Origin: Caprimulgus europaeus
Taxonomy: Eukaryota > Chordata > Aves > Caprimulgiformes > Caprimulgidae
Assembly (NCBI GenBank): GCA_907165065.1
Contig: OU015528.1
Location: forward strand, 44,507,515 to 44,571,514
Direction of reading: 5' to 3'
DNA length: 64,000 bases
The notes beneath the pieces are model-generated. The model did no database searches. It saw only the letters and a program-made list of their open reading frames with translations, and was not told the origin of the DNA. The position numbers and the translations under genes were made by a program. Of this stretch, positions 49,325-61,517 are shown one piece after another (position 1 is the first letter of the stretch; every line of letters begins with the position of its first letter).

Positions 49325-51724
49325 ACTTTATACATAGCTGCAAAGTATCTGCAGAATATTTGGAGGCTCTTTGTGCTAGTGAAACAGATAATATGGTTTG
49401 AATATGATGAATTTACTAGACAGCTGCACCAAAGACAGCTGCACTGTATCGTCTTTGGAGGTGTGTTTGCTTTTACTGCTAGTGCTAATTAGTGATGCAA
49501 GGAAGGAAGTGCCATTCTGCATAAGATCCTGAGATGAGCTGAAGGATCTGGTGCTTAATATTGAATGAATACTATACTTTCATTTAGAAATGATGGATCA
49601 TTAGGAGGCAGTAAACATAGAATCACACCCTTGGTGCCATTTTTTTTTAATTCATATTGAAAATGCAATGGAAATTCATATGGAAGTTCAAGACATGGTA
49701 CCACAAAAAAACCTGCCCATCCTGTAGAGATCTGTAGCAGTGCAAATTCCCTGAACTACTGTTTAAGCTCTGAAAGCTGATCTTCATCAGGTTTCTTAAC
49801 TCAGTGAGATCTTGCATTGTGATTGTCCTCTTGTTTTTGAAAGCAAAGATATTTATTTATCTTACTTGAAGCTTTGAGCTAGGCAGTCTGGTGATTTCTA
49901 TAAGCTGTACTGCTTGTGATCTAAAGACCACAATATTTTTGAGGCCTGGAACATACAGCTTATGGTTTTTGAAGCAGGGTACAGTCAGTTTGTGTAATCC
50001 TTTTGGTTTTTAAGCTGCTCTGTGGTTGTATCACTGCTTTCCCTGACCCAGGGCTTCAAAACTTTCTGCTTTCTTCTGGGTAAACAGGCTATCAGTGGAT
50101 TGGGATAAAATTGTTCTTAGCTTTCCATAGAATGGACATCCAAGTTTGGCTTAGATCAATTGCTTTTCTGGCATCTTGCAGACTGCTTTCGCTTTCAATT
50201 TTTTTTTTAGCTTCCCAGCCAAGTTAGCAATATCGCCTCAAACCTTTCTTTGCATCTGAACCCACTTGCTGCTTCTAAAGCAGTCAAATTAGTGCTCTGT
50301 ATCTAAGTGTCTCTGTAGTGCTTTTAAATTTAAGTGTTAGTCTGTAGCCATAAAAAAGCACTTTTGTGCCTGCCTATGCAAAAGATGGGCAGAATTAATA
50401 CTTCCCTGATTGCTGTGAAAGGCTGGATAGAAACCTTCTATTTGTTGTCTTCTTTCCTTGCCATTTCCCCTCTTCTCTGGCCATAGCTAACAATGTAATC
50501 ACTGATCCTTTGGACCCAGGCTGAGATTACACAAAGTGACTGGAGGGATCTAATGGCTTGCTGCTGCTGGGAGTGGCTTTCATGCATCCTGGGTCTCTTA
50601 CTGGGAATTGTGTCTTTGCTGGTGCTGGGGCTCACCTGATCCTTGATGAATCACTTCAGTTCACTGCACTGGTAGAAAATTAACCTGCAGAAAGAGGAAA
50701 AAAAAAAAAAAAGTTAATTTCTTTCTCCTGATTTAACAGTCTGGACAAGCTTACTTGAGAGAACTGGGCCAAGGATAGATCCTGACTGTGTTTCTGGGAG
50801 CTGAGGAGCACCAAGAAAGGATGTGCCACGTCTGTCAGTGACTATGAGCTATATTTGATCAGCATTATAGTAAAGCCTCACTCTTCCTCAGCAGATGCTT
50901 AACATGGCTGATATGTCAAGATGGGCCAGGGTTATGCTAACTACATTTATCAGGTACTTGGGTTTGGCACAGTACTTACAGTAGCTTTGCTACCTGCATG
51001 ATTTTCTCCAATTACAGATAACCAGACCTACAGCTGTGATTTGGGCACACAAAATCAGTATCTCCTAACACAGTGGGTTGGAGCCTAGAACGCTGTGATA
51101 TGCCTGTATAGTGAGAATATATTCTTTGGGTGTGAACATGCCATCTCTTTGAGAGTAGGCAATAGAAATGAGTAGCAGTCTAAACTGCACTGGGCAATTT
51201 TTTAACAGTTTTCACCCTCTGTAGTAAAAATCCAGAGTACAGTAATGTGACAGTAAAATATAATTTTCCATTTCACTAAATGAACAGTGAAATACTTCTT
51301 CCTACTAGGGAAAAAAGAAGCCAACAGTTGAAACCTTTAAGCCAAAAACATTTAAAATTAAAAATGTTTTGCTACTTAATATTATGTACCAATGTCATGA
51401 TCTAGTCTAGAACTCTCTCTGCTTTGTCATTTCATTTCTCAGAAATACAAATCAGAAGCAATTCCTTAGTTTCTAATACACCAGCCTTATAATCTAGGTT
51501 TATATGTTTTTTATCTTAACTGACATCAGCATTCCTTCTATCTGCTTCCTCTAATAAAGAGACCAAGGACCAGTTATTTTGTCAGCTCTGTGTAATCCTA
51601 CCAGTAACTACAGTGTGACCTACAGGCTGTCAACCAGATGCTCATCACTTAATTCTTTACCTCATTTTATCACAGGAGCTCAGTCTACCTTATTTTGACA
51701 TACTGCTGGTATTTATTAAACTGC

Positions 51725-51800
51725 TGGAATTGACCCTGTTCACTCCACGGATTGAAGCAGAGGTTTTCACTTCCCCATCTGCAGCTCTATGATTCTGCTG
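51725..51800 (+). mobile_element. Possible relic of a CR1 3' tip
   Basis: GCTCTATGATTCTGCTG resembles a CR1 tail, and the preceding CAGAGGTTTTCACTTCCCC could be a decayed CAGAGGTCCCTTCCAAC. The upstream part is too diverged to follow, so chance similarity is possible. Confidence 0.3.
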
Positions 51801-53305
51801 TTTGTTCAGCATATGCTAGCACCATATGTGAGGGAGGGAGGTGTTAGCCTTTCCTTTCTGTCTCTGTGTAACCTGGGAAGCTGTGGGTGATGCCTTGTGT
51901 ACGTGTGAGGAGTACTGACTGCAATCCATGTGTGAACAGAGCAAGCGGAAGTTCTCTGCTGCAGTTTCACAACCATCTAGATGGCTAATTAAGAGTCCTA
52001 CCATCTTCCTTGCTGAATGCTGTGTTTTAAAATCATTCATACATTCAAGGGGGGTTTTGTGGTGGTTTTTTTTTAAGTTCATTAAACTGTGTTTTGAACG
52101 ACAGTCTCATGTTAACTGCGTGGTGCTTGCTTGTTCATACAGAAGTGGCTGAGAAATCAGTCTGTAACAGTTCAACAGACATCCTTCAGAGTTCCTTTTA
52201 TGAAGTATCATATATGGAGGTATGGCAATAAAGGACATTTTTCTTTAACTGAGATGTCAATGTAGAAAAGGGGACAGGAGGGGAGAAGGAAGGTTGCTGG
52301 CACTTAATGAAGAAAGTTCACAAATGTGTGAAAGGGCCATTACAGTGTCATCAGCAAGGGAAGGCTGGGGGAACAAGGGATTTGGCTTTTGAAATCTTGA
52401 AATTCTTCTCACCTCATCCCAGCCCCATGCGACTGCTGGAGGAACAGAGGGCTTTTTAGTTTTGACTTTTTGGTTGACTAGTTGTCAAAATACTTCAGAT
52501 TATTATTTTTTCTTAATAGAAGGCACCTTTTCTGATTAGGGGGTTCCTTCCTCTGCTTAGAAACAGGTGGAAAATGAAAAGTATGTCTTCTAACAGGAGA
52601 GACCGAGACCTAAAGTGTTCTCACAGAACAGAAGAGAACACTTAGGGGATGGGGCTGTCATTCATGTGCCTGTGTGCTTATTTCTTCCTTTTGATTTTTG
52701 TGCAGACTTTGAGGTGTAACCATGTGTATATGTGATTCTTCTTGCTTTAGAGCTCACATTGCTTACCAAGGCATTAAAGTTAAGGATTGGTAATCTTTGT
52801 TTGTTAAACAGCTCTTAATTCCAGGAGCTGCATAGATGCACTGTGGTTACTTTTTTTTTTTCTTTTTTTAGGTAAACTAAACTTGCATGATCTAATAAGC
52901 AGACAAACTACCTCAAGTATTGCTGTTTAAATGTCTTTGGTTTCCCTACACCACCAGGCTTAAGTGCAAATAATGTTAAGAAAAGTATGTAGTAAAGCTT
53001 CTTTCAAATAGATCTTACAAATGATTTGACAAGAAAATCTCTCTCTCTGCACCATGGAAACTCTTGACTTCCATCAGTGAAAATTGTAAAATGATTATAA
53101 TTATCTGGAACTTTTTGGCTGTGCAATAGGAGAGTGATAGCGTCACCTCACTAGTAATTTTATTTTCAAGCTGATGATGGGCTTTATAGACAAGAATATA
53201 TCCTTACCATACAGAGCACGTAATGTAAATGTGCATGTATCCAACTGTCTTCTGTAACTCTTGAAATTTGAAATAATGGGGAAATGTCTGGTTTACATCT
53301 CGGGG
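51801..53305. other. Noncoding stretch with a short stem-loop
   Basis: No gene seen. Positions 52613-52643 form a 10-bp perfect stem (AAGTGTTCTC / GAGAACACTT) with an 11-nt loop. A 15-bp palindromic TGTTCTCACAGAACA lies at 52616-52630. Confidence 0.5.
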
Positions 53306-53334
53306 AAAAAAAAAAAAAAAAAAAAAAAAAAAAA
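53306..53334 (+). repeat. Run of 29 A
   Basis: The longest homopolymer in the window. The sequence before it does not look like a processed gene copy or a SINE. Its exact length may be affected by sequencing error. Confidence 0.85.
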
Positions 53335-53563
53335 GCCTGTTCTCAAGGTAACTTAGATCCCAGTGAAAAGATTTTGATATTCATAGCAATCCTCTAGATT
53401 CATAAAAGTCAAAGAAAAACTTAATAGAAATATTTCTGTGGGAGGGAACCATGATAAAAAGATAGTTTTGATAAAAAAGATCATGGTTTCTTTCTGTGAT
53501 TCCATAGGAATGGGAGAAACTATAGAAGTCTAAGAAGAATGGTGCATCACAGCACCAAAGACT

Positions 53564-53593
53564 TTTTATATATATCTATAGATATATATAAAA
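53564..53593. repeat. Perfect 30-bp palindrome
   Basis: TTTTATATATATCTA is followed by its exact reverse complement, centred on CTATAG. Pairing stops at 53563/53594. It is A+T-rich and could extrude as a cruciform. It does not bound any recognised element. Confidence 0.92.
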
Positions 53594-55747
53594 TTTTTAA
53601 GTGGTTTAGATTTTTGAGTTTTGGGCAGGACTTAAACATGAAAGGGTATATCCCAGAGTATTACAAATGCTAATAAATTATTTGAATTATTGAATTTGAA
53701 TTGGTACTTCTGAAATTGTTGAAAATTATGTTTGCTGAGATTCTAATATATTACACATTTAACTTGTATGTTCTCTGCCTCTGTCTCTCCCATTACATAT
53801 GAAGCTGGGGAGGGCAGTGGGGAGGAAGGGCGGGTAATTACAGTAAACCAAAACTGTTACTGGTCTATGTCTGTTAGGAGCTATCTAAAAGTCTTTGAAG
53901 TTAATGGGAAGATTCCCACTGGCTGTATATTTTGGATCAGATGGTTTGTGAATTCTTTGTTGTGTCATTTTGTATCTTTTACATAGGTAGTATCTTCAGT
54001 AATTGTTTACCTGTTTATTCCCGTCTATTATAGGGCCAAGAATGCACTGTTGGCACTTACAGTCTTTTTTTAAAGAATAGGTTGCTCTTCAATATAGGTG
54101 TGTTGGAATTCATAAAGATTTTGAAAATATGTTTTAATATGAAGTAATAGGTCTTTATGCACTTTTTCTATAATAGTATAAATTATTTATTAGTAAATTG
54201 TAGTAAAACTGCAGTCTTTAGGCTATAAAAATAATGCTTGTCACTTGCTGGTTCTGGAAACTTTTAACTGTAAACTTTTTTTCACTGGTGTTCTTCCACT
54301 GCAAGAGAAGGTCATATGTGTTATGAAGAAATGTGAGCTACAACTAAAACTCAAAAGTAGAAAAAAAAAAAAAGGGAAAACAAAGCCAGGGTAACTGTCT
54401 TGTTAGATCCAGGATGATCTCTGTAAGAATGTACCTATGACTTAGTTTTAAAAATATTTTTTTTTATAATCACATGTGGGAGGATGTGATGTTCATATAT
54501 GATTCCTATGGTGCATGATCGTGATTTAATTATCTCCTTTTCCCATTTCCATTTATTTTTTTCTCTACTTTGTGAGATTTGTTTTTTTAGTAATTTATCA
54601 TTGTATCTTTTGGTAGTGTGTTCTTTTTCTCACTTTAGTTATTATTTCATTAATCTTCTGATAGAGAATGAAAAATTTGTCAGTTTGAAAGAGCAGAAAG
54701 GAAAAAAAAAGGTTCAATTTGGGGAGATACCCTGATGATCAAAGAGAGATGGGATCTGTGAACCATGGAAGATGAGAACTCAGAAAACTATGAAATTCAT
54801 AACCCTTCTGTATGTAGAATGAAAAGGGTATCGTTAGACACATCTACTTTCCAATCACAAGCTAGAAGTACATTTTAGCAAATCATTATTCGCTAAGTAA
54901 AAGACAATTTTAAAAGAAATAATCTATTTGGTGATAAAGAGTTTAAAAAATTTCTAAAGATGATACCTTTTATGCATTATAAGTGGGTTCAAGTGTCATA
55001 TTTGCATTCTGTAGAAGTGAACATCAACAGCTTATCATTATTCGTATAGGTTTGGATAGGAAATTAATTTCTTGCAATTTAAAATGTGTGCCTCATGATT
55101 CAGACTACTTTGCAAGGAACATGAAAAGGATCTTTTTGTAGATATCAGTCTTCAACAAAGTGTTGTTTACTCCATGGATCAAATATGCAACATTAAAATG
55201 CATTATAGGCATATTACTGACTCTCATTATATGACAGAAGTGTGTCAGTGAAATTAACAGCAGCAAAAAAGACAAAGATTTTCTTATCTTTTAGTTGGAA
55301 GGTAGCAGCTGTTTGAGTAATTCCACAGAGGGATAACAATGACCAACTGACTTGCACGTTTTAAAGAAAAAATGATATCAAATCCTTTGAGGATGCCATA
55401 TGTTCTGTGCTTTGAGGCAGGCTGTGTATGGTATCATAGAAACTAGGCAGACTGGAGACTCTGCTAAAATTTTATCCAAAATGCCAGCAGAGAATAATTT
55501 CTTGGGGCTTTTTAATTGGAAACAGAGACATACCCATGGCCCCATTATTTATTACAAAATAAGTTAGTTAAAGTGCAAATTTTTTTTTTTTTGTCTCCAA
55601 TTGTTTCCCAAGGAGAGTCGTATATAAGCCACTGGGAGTTGGATCATTCAAACGATTACTGGATCCAGCTCTCTGTTCTGTAGTTTGGTATTGAACTTCT
55701 GTAGTTTGATATAACAACTTACCAGATCTATTCTGATTTAAGAAAGC
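53594..55747. other. A+T-rich noncoding stretch, nothing recognised
   Basis: It contains a 13-A run near 54361 and T-runs near 54460 and 55580. No gene or named repeat is seen. Confidence 0.5.
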
Positions 55748-56161
55748 CTATATTGACTGCTTTCCCAAACTGGGCACATACAAGTAATCTGTGCTGATGT
55801 TCTGGAGATAAGTCACTTGCCAAACTTTGGCTAGGTAAAAGCGAGAGGCTTGCATCACAAAAGATATATTTGGAACTATTAGGAAGCAGAAAGGCCTATT
55901 AGCTGAAACTGTTACAAAGATGTTTTTGGTCTGTGCAGCACAGGCTCCAGAGACCTGCCAGGACATATAATCCTCCGTTAACAAGCTGAGAGATGGTTTG
56001 TCTATGGAAACCCATATATACTCTGAGCTACTATATCCATTTTTGAGCAAGGCTTTTTCTGCTGTGCAGGTCATATTATTTCTTTGCCTAATAACTGACA
56101 ACCAGATCCACAGTGGCTCTTGGGTATCTTTCCAGTGTCTTGATTCTGTCTGGCAGTTCAC
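55748..56161 (-). other. Unidentified 137-codon open frame
   Basis: An ATG-initiated frame on the minus strand runs 137 codons without a stop, in DNA that is not GC-rich. The predicted peptide is mixed in composition, with several Cys and Trp, NMT and NIS glycosylation-type triplets, and a moderately hydrophobic stretch around residues 90-110. I do not recognise it. I see no promoter, splice or poly(A) context that supports it. About one frame of this length is expected by chance in a window like this, so it is listed only as a candidate. Confidence 0.12.
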
Positions 56162-57893
56162 AAAGAGTCTGTCTCACCCTCTATGCATTTTGGCATTCAG
56201 TTTTTCTTTTATTTAAAGCATGTTCCTTGTACATGTGCAAAAAAGGTCCCCAGAGCTTTATAATTCCTGCTCATGGTGCTTTCTAATGCAGTGTTGCTGT
56301 AACAAATACTGCGGTTCCCAGATCCCCCTGTAGCTCCTCTCCTTCCCTGCTCTCCCCCTCCCGAGTCCTCATCCAGAAATGCATTGAATCCCCAAATTGA
56401 TCTCTGAAGTCAGTAGAATTATTTAGGTTTATTGTTGTTTGATAAAATTGAGGACTAGGAAGAGAGGCATAAAACCAAAGACTTGCTTAAAAGGCAGTGC
56501 AAAATTACAGGCTTGCAGTGTTGAAGGCTTTAAGGTCTGGGATTTTATCATCTGTTAGATCTAATATCAGGGAGAGCAGAGAAAGGAATGAAAGATCCCA
56601 CATTTGTCTGTGATATTATGAAAGAATATAAAACTTTGCATCAGTATTGACCAGTCAAGCCTAAAGGCAGTTATAATAACCTGAAGGGTTACTTATGTAT
56701 TTGAGAATAATAGTAATAAAATATTTATGAATATTTTAGGTTTTGTTTTTATTTTTGGAGGTCTTTTTTCCCTATAGAGACAGATGTTTGAAGCTGTGAA
56801 GCTTGCCATCAAAGAACTAGTATCGATCAATATAAATTAGCAAGTTAATCATAAGTAAAGAGGTCAGAAGTGTGTGGTGAATACAGTTTTAAACATACTT
56901 CTGTAGTTTATCATGCTTGTTCTGGTAAGTTGAGGTACATGTACATGTTTACATACACTTCAGAAGTTGAGTAAATAAATCTGTTGGTAAGAGATATACA
57001 TGACTTTTTGTGTATGTGTGTGTTTTTTTTTTTCTTTTTTCAAAAGAAGCATCAAGTAATGTTTGTAACATGGTATAAGAGTGTAATTTTCTACATAACC
57101 TCAATATTATAGACCTAGGTATTTACCTGGTATAAAGGGAGGAAAGAGAAACTCATTCCCTTTAGTTATGTGTTAGGATTTTCTACATTTTCTTTCCTGC
57201 TTCTCAGATACTGTGAACATTGACATTTCTGGAAAAGCCACAAACCGTCTGTGACTGGGACCGTGTCATGGTCTCTGGATCTGTGTCTGTGGCTGTGGTA
57301 TCAATTCTTCAGGGCACCTAACAGCCAGTCAAGGTGAATCAAGAAATCTGCTATTAATGGCCGTTCATTTCAAATGCCTTTGCTGCTGCTGCCTAAAAAA
57401 GATGGGGATGCAGGCAGTCCTCAAGCATTTGCATTGCTGTTGCCTACTTCATGAGCCATGGCAACCACAACGAGAGGATCCTGGGGCATCTTGGCTACGA
57501 GGGTGCCATCTGACACGTCTCAGCCGAAGTAGCCCTTGTCTCCCCGTGTCTGAAGTGAAGGTGGTAGCAGGAGGTGTTTACTCTTGAGGAAAAATGCAGT
57601 CCCAGAGGGAAGGGGGAGAAATAAAGATCCTCACTGGGATGGGAGCATTGTGAAGTGAGGGGATTGTTTGGCCAAGGGGTTTGTTTGCTTTTAAGGCAAG
57701 GGTATTGCTGTTTGTCTCCATAATGTCATAGTGGACTGTCTCCTTCACTTGTTACTTAAGGCATTATATATTGTTGTCAGTCATTTTGCATCCTCTGAAA
57801 ATTGCATACAGTCCAGACTTTACTGCTGAAATTAAATTCAAGTGAAGTTGCTGCCTGGATAGCTCATAAGCACTGTGGAGCAGGCTGCAAGAA
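56162..57893. other. Noncoding stretch, nothing recognised
   Basis: No gene seen. A patch at 57357-57590 has more CpG than its flanks (AACGAGAGG, CTACGAGGG, GACACGTCTC, GCCGAAG), which may mark a young or GC-converted segment. It has no repeat assignment. Confidence 0.45.
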
Positions 57894-58071
57894 ACAGCGC
57901 TGGAAAAGGCTGCCCAGGGAGGTTGTGGAATCTCCTTCTCTGGAGACATTCAAGACCCACCTGGATGCCTCCCTGTGTGAACTCATCTAAGTGTTCCTGC
58001 TCTGGCAGGGGGATTGGACTCGATGATCTTTCGAGGTCCCTTCCAATCCCTGACATTCTGTGATTCTGTGA
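57894..58071 (+). mobile_element. CR1 LINE 3' end, younger subfamily
   Basis: The copy starts at AGCGCTGGAAAAGGCTGCCC and retains the last codons of ORF2 in frame (RLPREVVESPSLETFK..., ending with TAA at 57988-57990). The 3' UTR (CTGGCAGGGGGATTGGACTC, GGTCCCTTCCAATCCC) and the tail ACATTCTGTGATTCTGTG follow. It is about 96% identical to the minus-strand copy at 24391-24549. GAAACAGC at 57891-57898 and again at 58070-58077 brackets it and may be a short target duplication or microhomology. The antisense frame here is a shadow. Confidence 0.96.
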
Positions 58072-60170
58072 AACAGCCTGCAGCACTCCTGTTAAAGGTG
58101 GTATACAGGGAAGTTTTGACATCAGGGTCAGTTCAGAGCCAGGACCTGGGAGTCATGATATTTTTGGAAAGAGATTTGTAAAGGGCTACTGACTAGCTCT
58201 GAATTCAGTGATATCCTTGGCTTTGACATTGTCTACAGTAGTGCTTAACTTCTAATTTGGAAAGCAAAAGTAGCTCAGCATCCTTAAATGTGACTGATCT
58301 TTAAGAAACTAAGCAAGTAAGCACATGAAACAGATTATTCTCTCCCATTTCATCAGGTGACCTACACAGAAGCAGAATTCTCATGGAGTAGCTGTAAGGG
58401 GCCTTCTGTAAAAGGTTGGATGAACCCAAGGGAGAAGTAGCTGGTTGTCGGTACAGGAGCAGGGAACAGCACGCAACTGGGCACATGCACAGTGAAGTGC
58501 CATCTTACTCAGAATAACAGCAGTTGTGCTTCCAATGCTTCTTGAAAGGTTTTGCCCCTTTGTCAATAAAGTAAAATGAACTTTATCATGATAGGAATAT
58601 AAAATTAATATAAGTTTGCAGAAAGAGTAGAAAATTAATATGAGCTATAATTGTCAATATGGAGAGTGCTGTACCTATACAAATCTAGGTATGGGTAGAC
58701 GAGGCATAGTATATATGTAATATTATTTAGGAAGTCGTGATTTTAATTACAGGGTTAAAGACTGTCTGGTGTATATAAAAGGTAAGATTTGAGTTCAACA
58801 TTGTGGATCTTGTGCATCTAGAAGAATCTCGTCTTAGGATTTTTAATACTTTTCACTGTTATTACTCTGTACATCTACTACTTTAGTTTCTATGGCAGTT
58901 TATACTGCATATATAAAAGCACTAACTGTTTTTGTTATTAGAGTGTGTTTGATAGTGACTTAATACATGCTTCTCTATGTAAAATAAACTTAGATTTCAT
59001 AATATATCAATAGGAAACTCAGTTCAAAAAGCAGACTGATTAATAAATGGCCCAGTGTCTCAGCATTTATGGGTACGATTTCGTTTATCTCACTGTGAAT
59101 TGACAGGTTGTGTCAGGCAATTGAGAACAGAATGCAGTTCAAGTTCTTTTATGCCACTGAAATGTCATTTAAGAGGTAAAATACTTTAATTAAAAAGACA
59201 GCTGAAATCTTAGCTCTAATTTTCCTTGCTATTTCAGATATTTAAGTTGCAGTCTAAACCACAACTATTATTAGCTTTATATTAGGTGTCTATTTTAAAA
59301 ACCTACTTTTTTTTGTAAGAAGTATTATTTTAAATTTCCTTCTGGAGATTATGTTTAGTTTACTGATCTCAGGAAGAAAAATATGTCAGTACTAATTCCC
59401 TGGCTAGCTGCTTCTTGTCGGAAATTTAAACTAGCTTGAATTAAGCTTTCTATAGCACAGACTTAAAGCAAAAGCCTACCAGTACACAGTCTGATCATAG
59501 ATTAAGCATTACATTATTTTGGTAGTTTAGCTGGTCATGACAAGTGTAAGAATTGATCAAAATTTTCTAAAATTTTCATATAAAGTTATTAAGGAGCTCA
59601 GTTGTTTGGTTTTTGGTTTTGTTTGGGGTTTTTTTTAATAGGTAAAACTGGTGAATTTATTATCAGATAACCCATACCTGAATTATTCCATACATGTTTG
59701 TGCTTGGATGTAATATTTTAATTTCTCTCTCTCAGAATAATTATTTTTGAACTGTTCTTTTGTTGCAGGTCAGGTAGTCAGGGCACTTAGCACCATAGAT
59801 CATGGTGTTTGTGTAATCTACTGACAACCATGTCAGGCCTCTTTTCTCTCTATGTCTAGATTGATCCTTTCCTCAGGTCACACATCATCTGTCTTTCTCT
59901 ATTTTTGTGTCTGAGAAACAAAAGGAGGTGGGGGGAGTGGGTTTCCGACAGTCTGTCCTATGAGACCATGAAGACGAGCTGGAATAAGCAGCCAGGGCAC
60001 TTGAGTGCCCAAAAAGCAATGTCCAGATTTCAGGGAGTTTATTTTCCCAAGTATCCATTCATTCCATTATCTCCTTCCAAGCAATGAACTTCTTATCCTT
60101 ACAAGAGACCTGGACCATGTGCTTAGCTGCCTCCCTACCCGGACTTGTGTCCGACAGCAAATAAACAGTA
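58072..60170. other. A+T-rich noncoding stretch, nothing recognised
   Basis: Only short frames. A G/T tract lies at 59601-59637. No gene or named repeat is seen. Confidence 0.5.
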
Positions 60171-60599
60171 ATGGCTGTATGCAGACCATCACTATTATTT
60201 TTAATGTACATCTTTTCTTTAACAAGGGTTGCTACTGGGTTTGTTGATGAAAGCCAAGCTACCCATATTCTGTCTTTTTGCCAACTCTTTGTGTTTAGGG
60301 AAGGAACTGTTTCTGAAGGAGGCAGCTCAAACATCAGAAAAAATGACACTGGTGATAGAATTGCTTCAGCTGCTTTGGAAAAGATTGTTCTACTTTATTT
60401 TGAAAGCTATAAGAACAAAGAGCCCTTTCCCTGTAATAAGGCCTGTGGTTTCTGTATTCCTCTGCACATCATCACAGAAGGTCAGGGAAGACAACACAGT
60501 GGTTACTTCTCTGGGTCTTTGATAGTTCTGTCACCTTGGTTTCTAGAAATTGATGAGTCTGGCAGCTCATTCATTTCTGGTTGCTTTAAAAGACTCTGA
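60171..60599 (+). other. Unidentified 142-codon open frame overlapping a second frame
   Basis: One frame is open for 142 codons, and another for 97 codons (60229-60522) overlaps it. A pyrimidine-rich run ending TTTGTGTTTAG near 60298 would serve as a 3' splice acceptor, but no good donor of the GTAAGT or GTGAGT type closes the block. Neither peptide resembles a family I know. Length is near the chance expectation, so this is a candidate only. Confidence 0.12.
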
Positions 60600-61361
60600 A
60601 CATTTGTTTCAGTGTGCTGTACTTCAAAATCCTAGGTGACTTTTGAAGGTGACTACAAGGAATATGAGTAGAGATGCTTCATGCAGCAGAGTTTTTCAGC
60701 TGTTGCTTGCTTTAATAGCAAGAACTCGCTGACTTTGTACATTAATTCTTTCCTTTTGGAGGTGAGAAGACACTGTAGCATTGCCAGCTGCCAGCTTGCT
60801 CTTGAACATTTGGAACTTCTTATATTTGGAGTTGATGAAAGTCTGTATGCCCAAGATATTCTCCCTGCTAGTAGTCTTGCAATTAAAAAACAATTAGAAA
60901 ATAAAAAGAGAGATTAAATCTCAAAGCTTGCAGGGCCCTACATTTCAACCTGGGATACCAGTGTGGGAGCCTTGCTTTGGTTTCAGATTCCCAGGGAACT
61001 CTCCATTGAGAATGCTCTGCAACTTTTTAAAGTAGCATAACAACTCCCATTTTCTTGTAGCAATGGACTGAGAAACTTCAGAGCTATAGTAATTTCCCTT
61101 TTCTTCTTGCTTGAGGCTTTTTTTTTAAATTTCTTGAGTAGATTTGCTTTTCTCAATCATTTGGTCAAAATTTGCTCCGAACTAATACCCATCTTGTTCC
61201 CTCCCTTCTGTGTCAGTAACTTCTGCAACTGCTGCCAATGAGACTTCTTTTGAAAACTTTAACTTTTCCTTGACTGCTTGGAAATATTTTTGGTTGATGG
61301 CTACAGTAAAGTTGACTCAAACTAGAGGTTACTATTGTTAGATAGTTGTATGTGCAGAAGG
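60600..61361. other. Noncoding stretch, nothing recognised
   Basis: A 78-codon frame at 60681-60917 has no recognisable features. No repeat is seen. Confidence 0.45.
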
Positions 61362-61517
61362 AGGTTGTGAAGATGTTGCTAATGGAGGTCCTTTAATAAA
61401 GGGCTAGATAGCCTTTGGCTGGGGAAAGCATTGGTGTAGGTAACCCTTCCTTGGGGCAAGGGAAGGACTGAATGCACTCTGGGGACTCCTCTTGATCACC
61501 ATGCTATTCTGTGGTTT
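61362..61517 (+). mobile_element. Old CR1-type LINE 3' end
   Basis: AGGTTGTGAAGATG...AATGGAGGTCCTTTAATAA corresponds to the end of ORF2 in CR1 (GAGGTTTTTAAGA in the family). It is followed by AGGGCTAGATAGCCTTTGGC, a GGGCAAGGGAAGGACTGAAT block where CR1 has GGGGTTGGACTGGAT, and a tail-like GCTATTCTGTGG. The order matches an older CR1 subfamily with heavy divergence. Edges are approximate. Confidence 0.62.

Larger units (their letters stand above)
43024..51724. other. A+T-rich noncoding stretch, no gene seen
   Basis: Frames are about 110 codons or fewer and unrecognised. It contains tandem duplications at 46696-46747 and 49275-49324, a T-run near 43111-43124, and A-runs near 47367-47382, 49164-49178 and 50698-50712. 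The patch at 48235-48375 is slightly CpG-richer than its surroundings, with no other promoter feature. Confidence 0.5.

Noticed and set aside
49616-49632. CATAGAATCACAC resembling a reverse CR1 tail
   Set aside because: The similarity stops after about 12 bases and no CR1 3' UTR follows.
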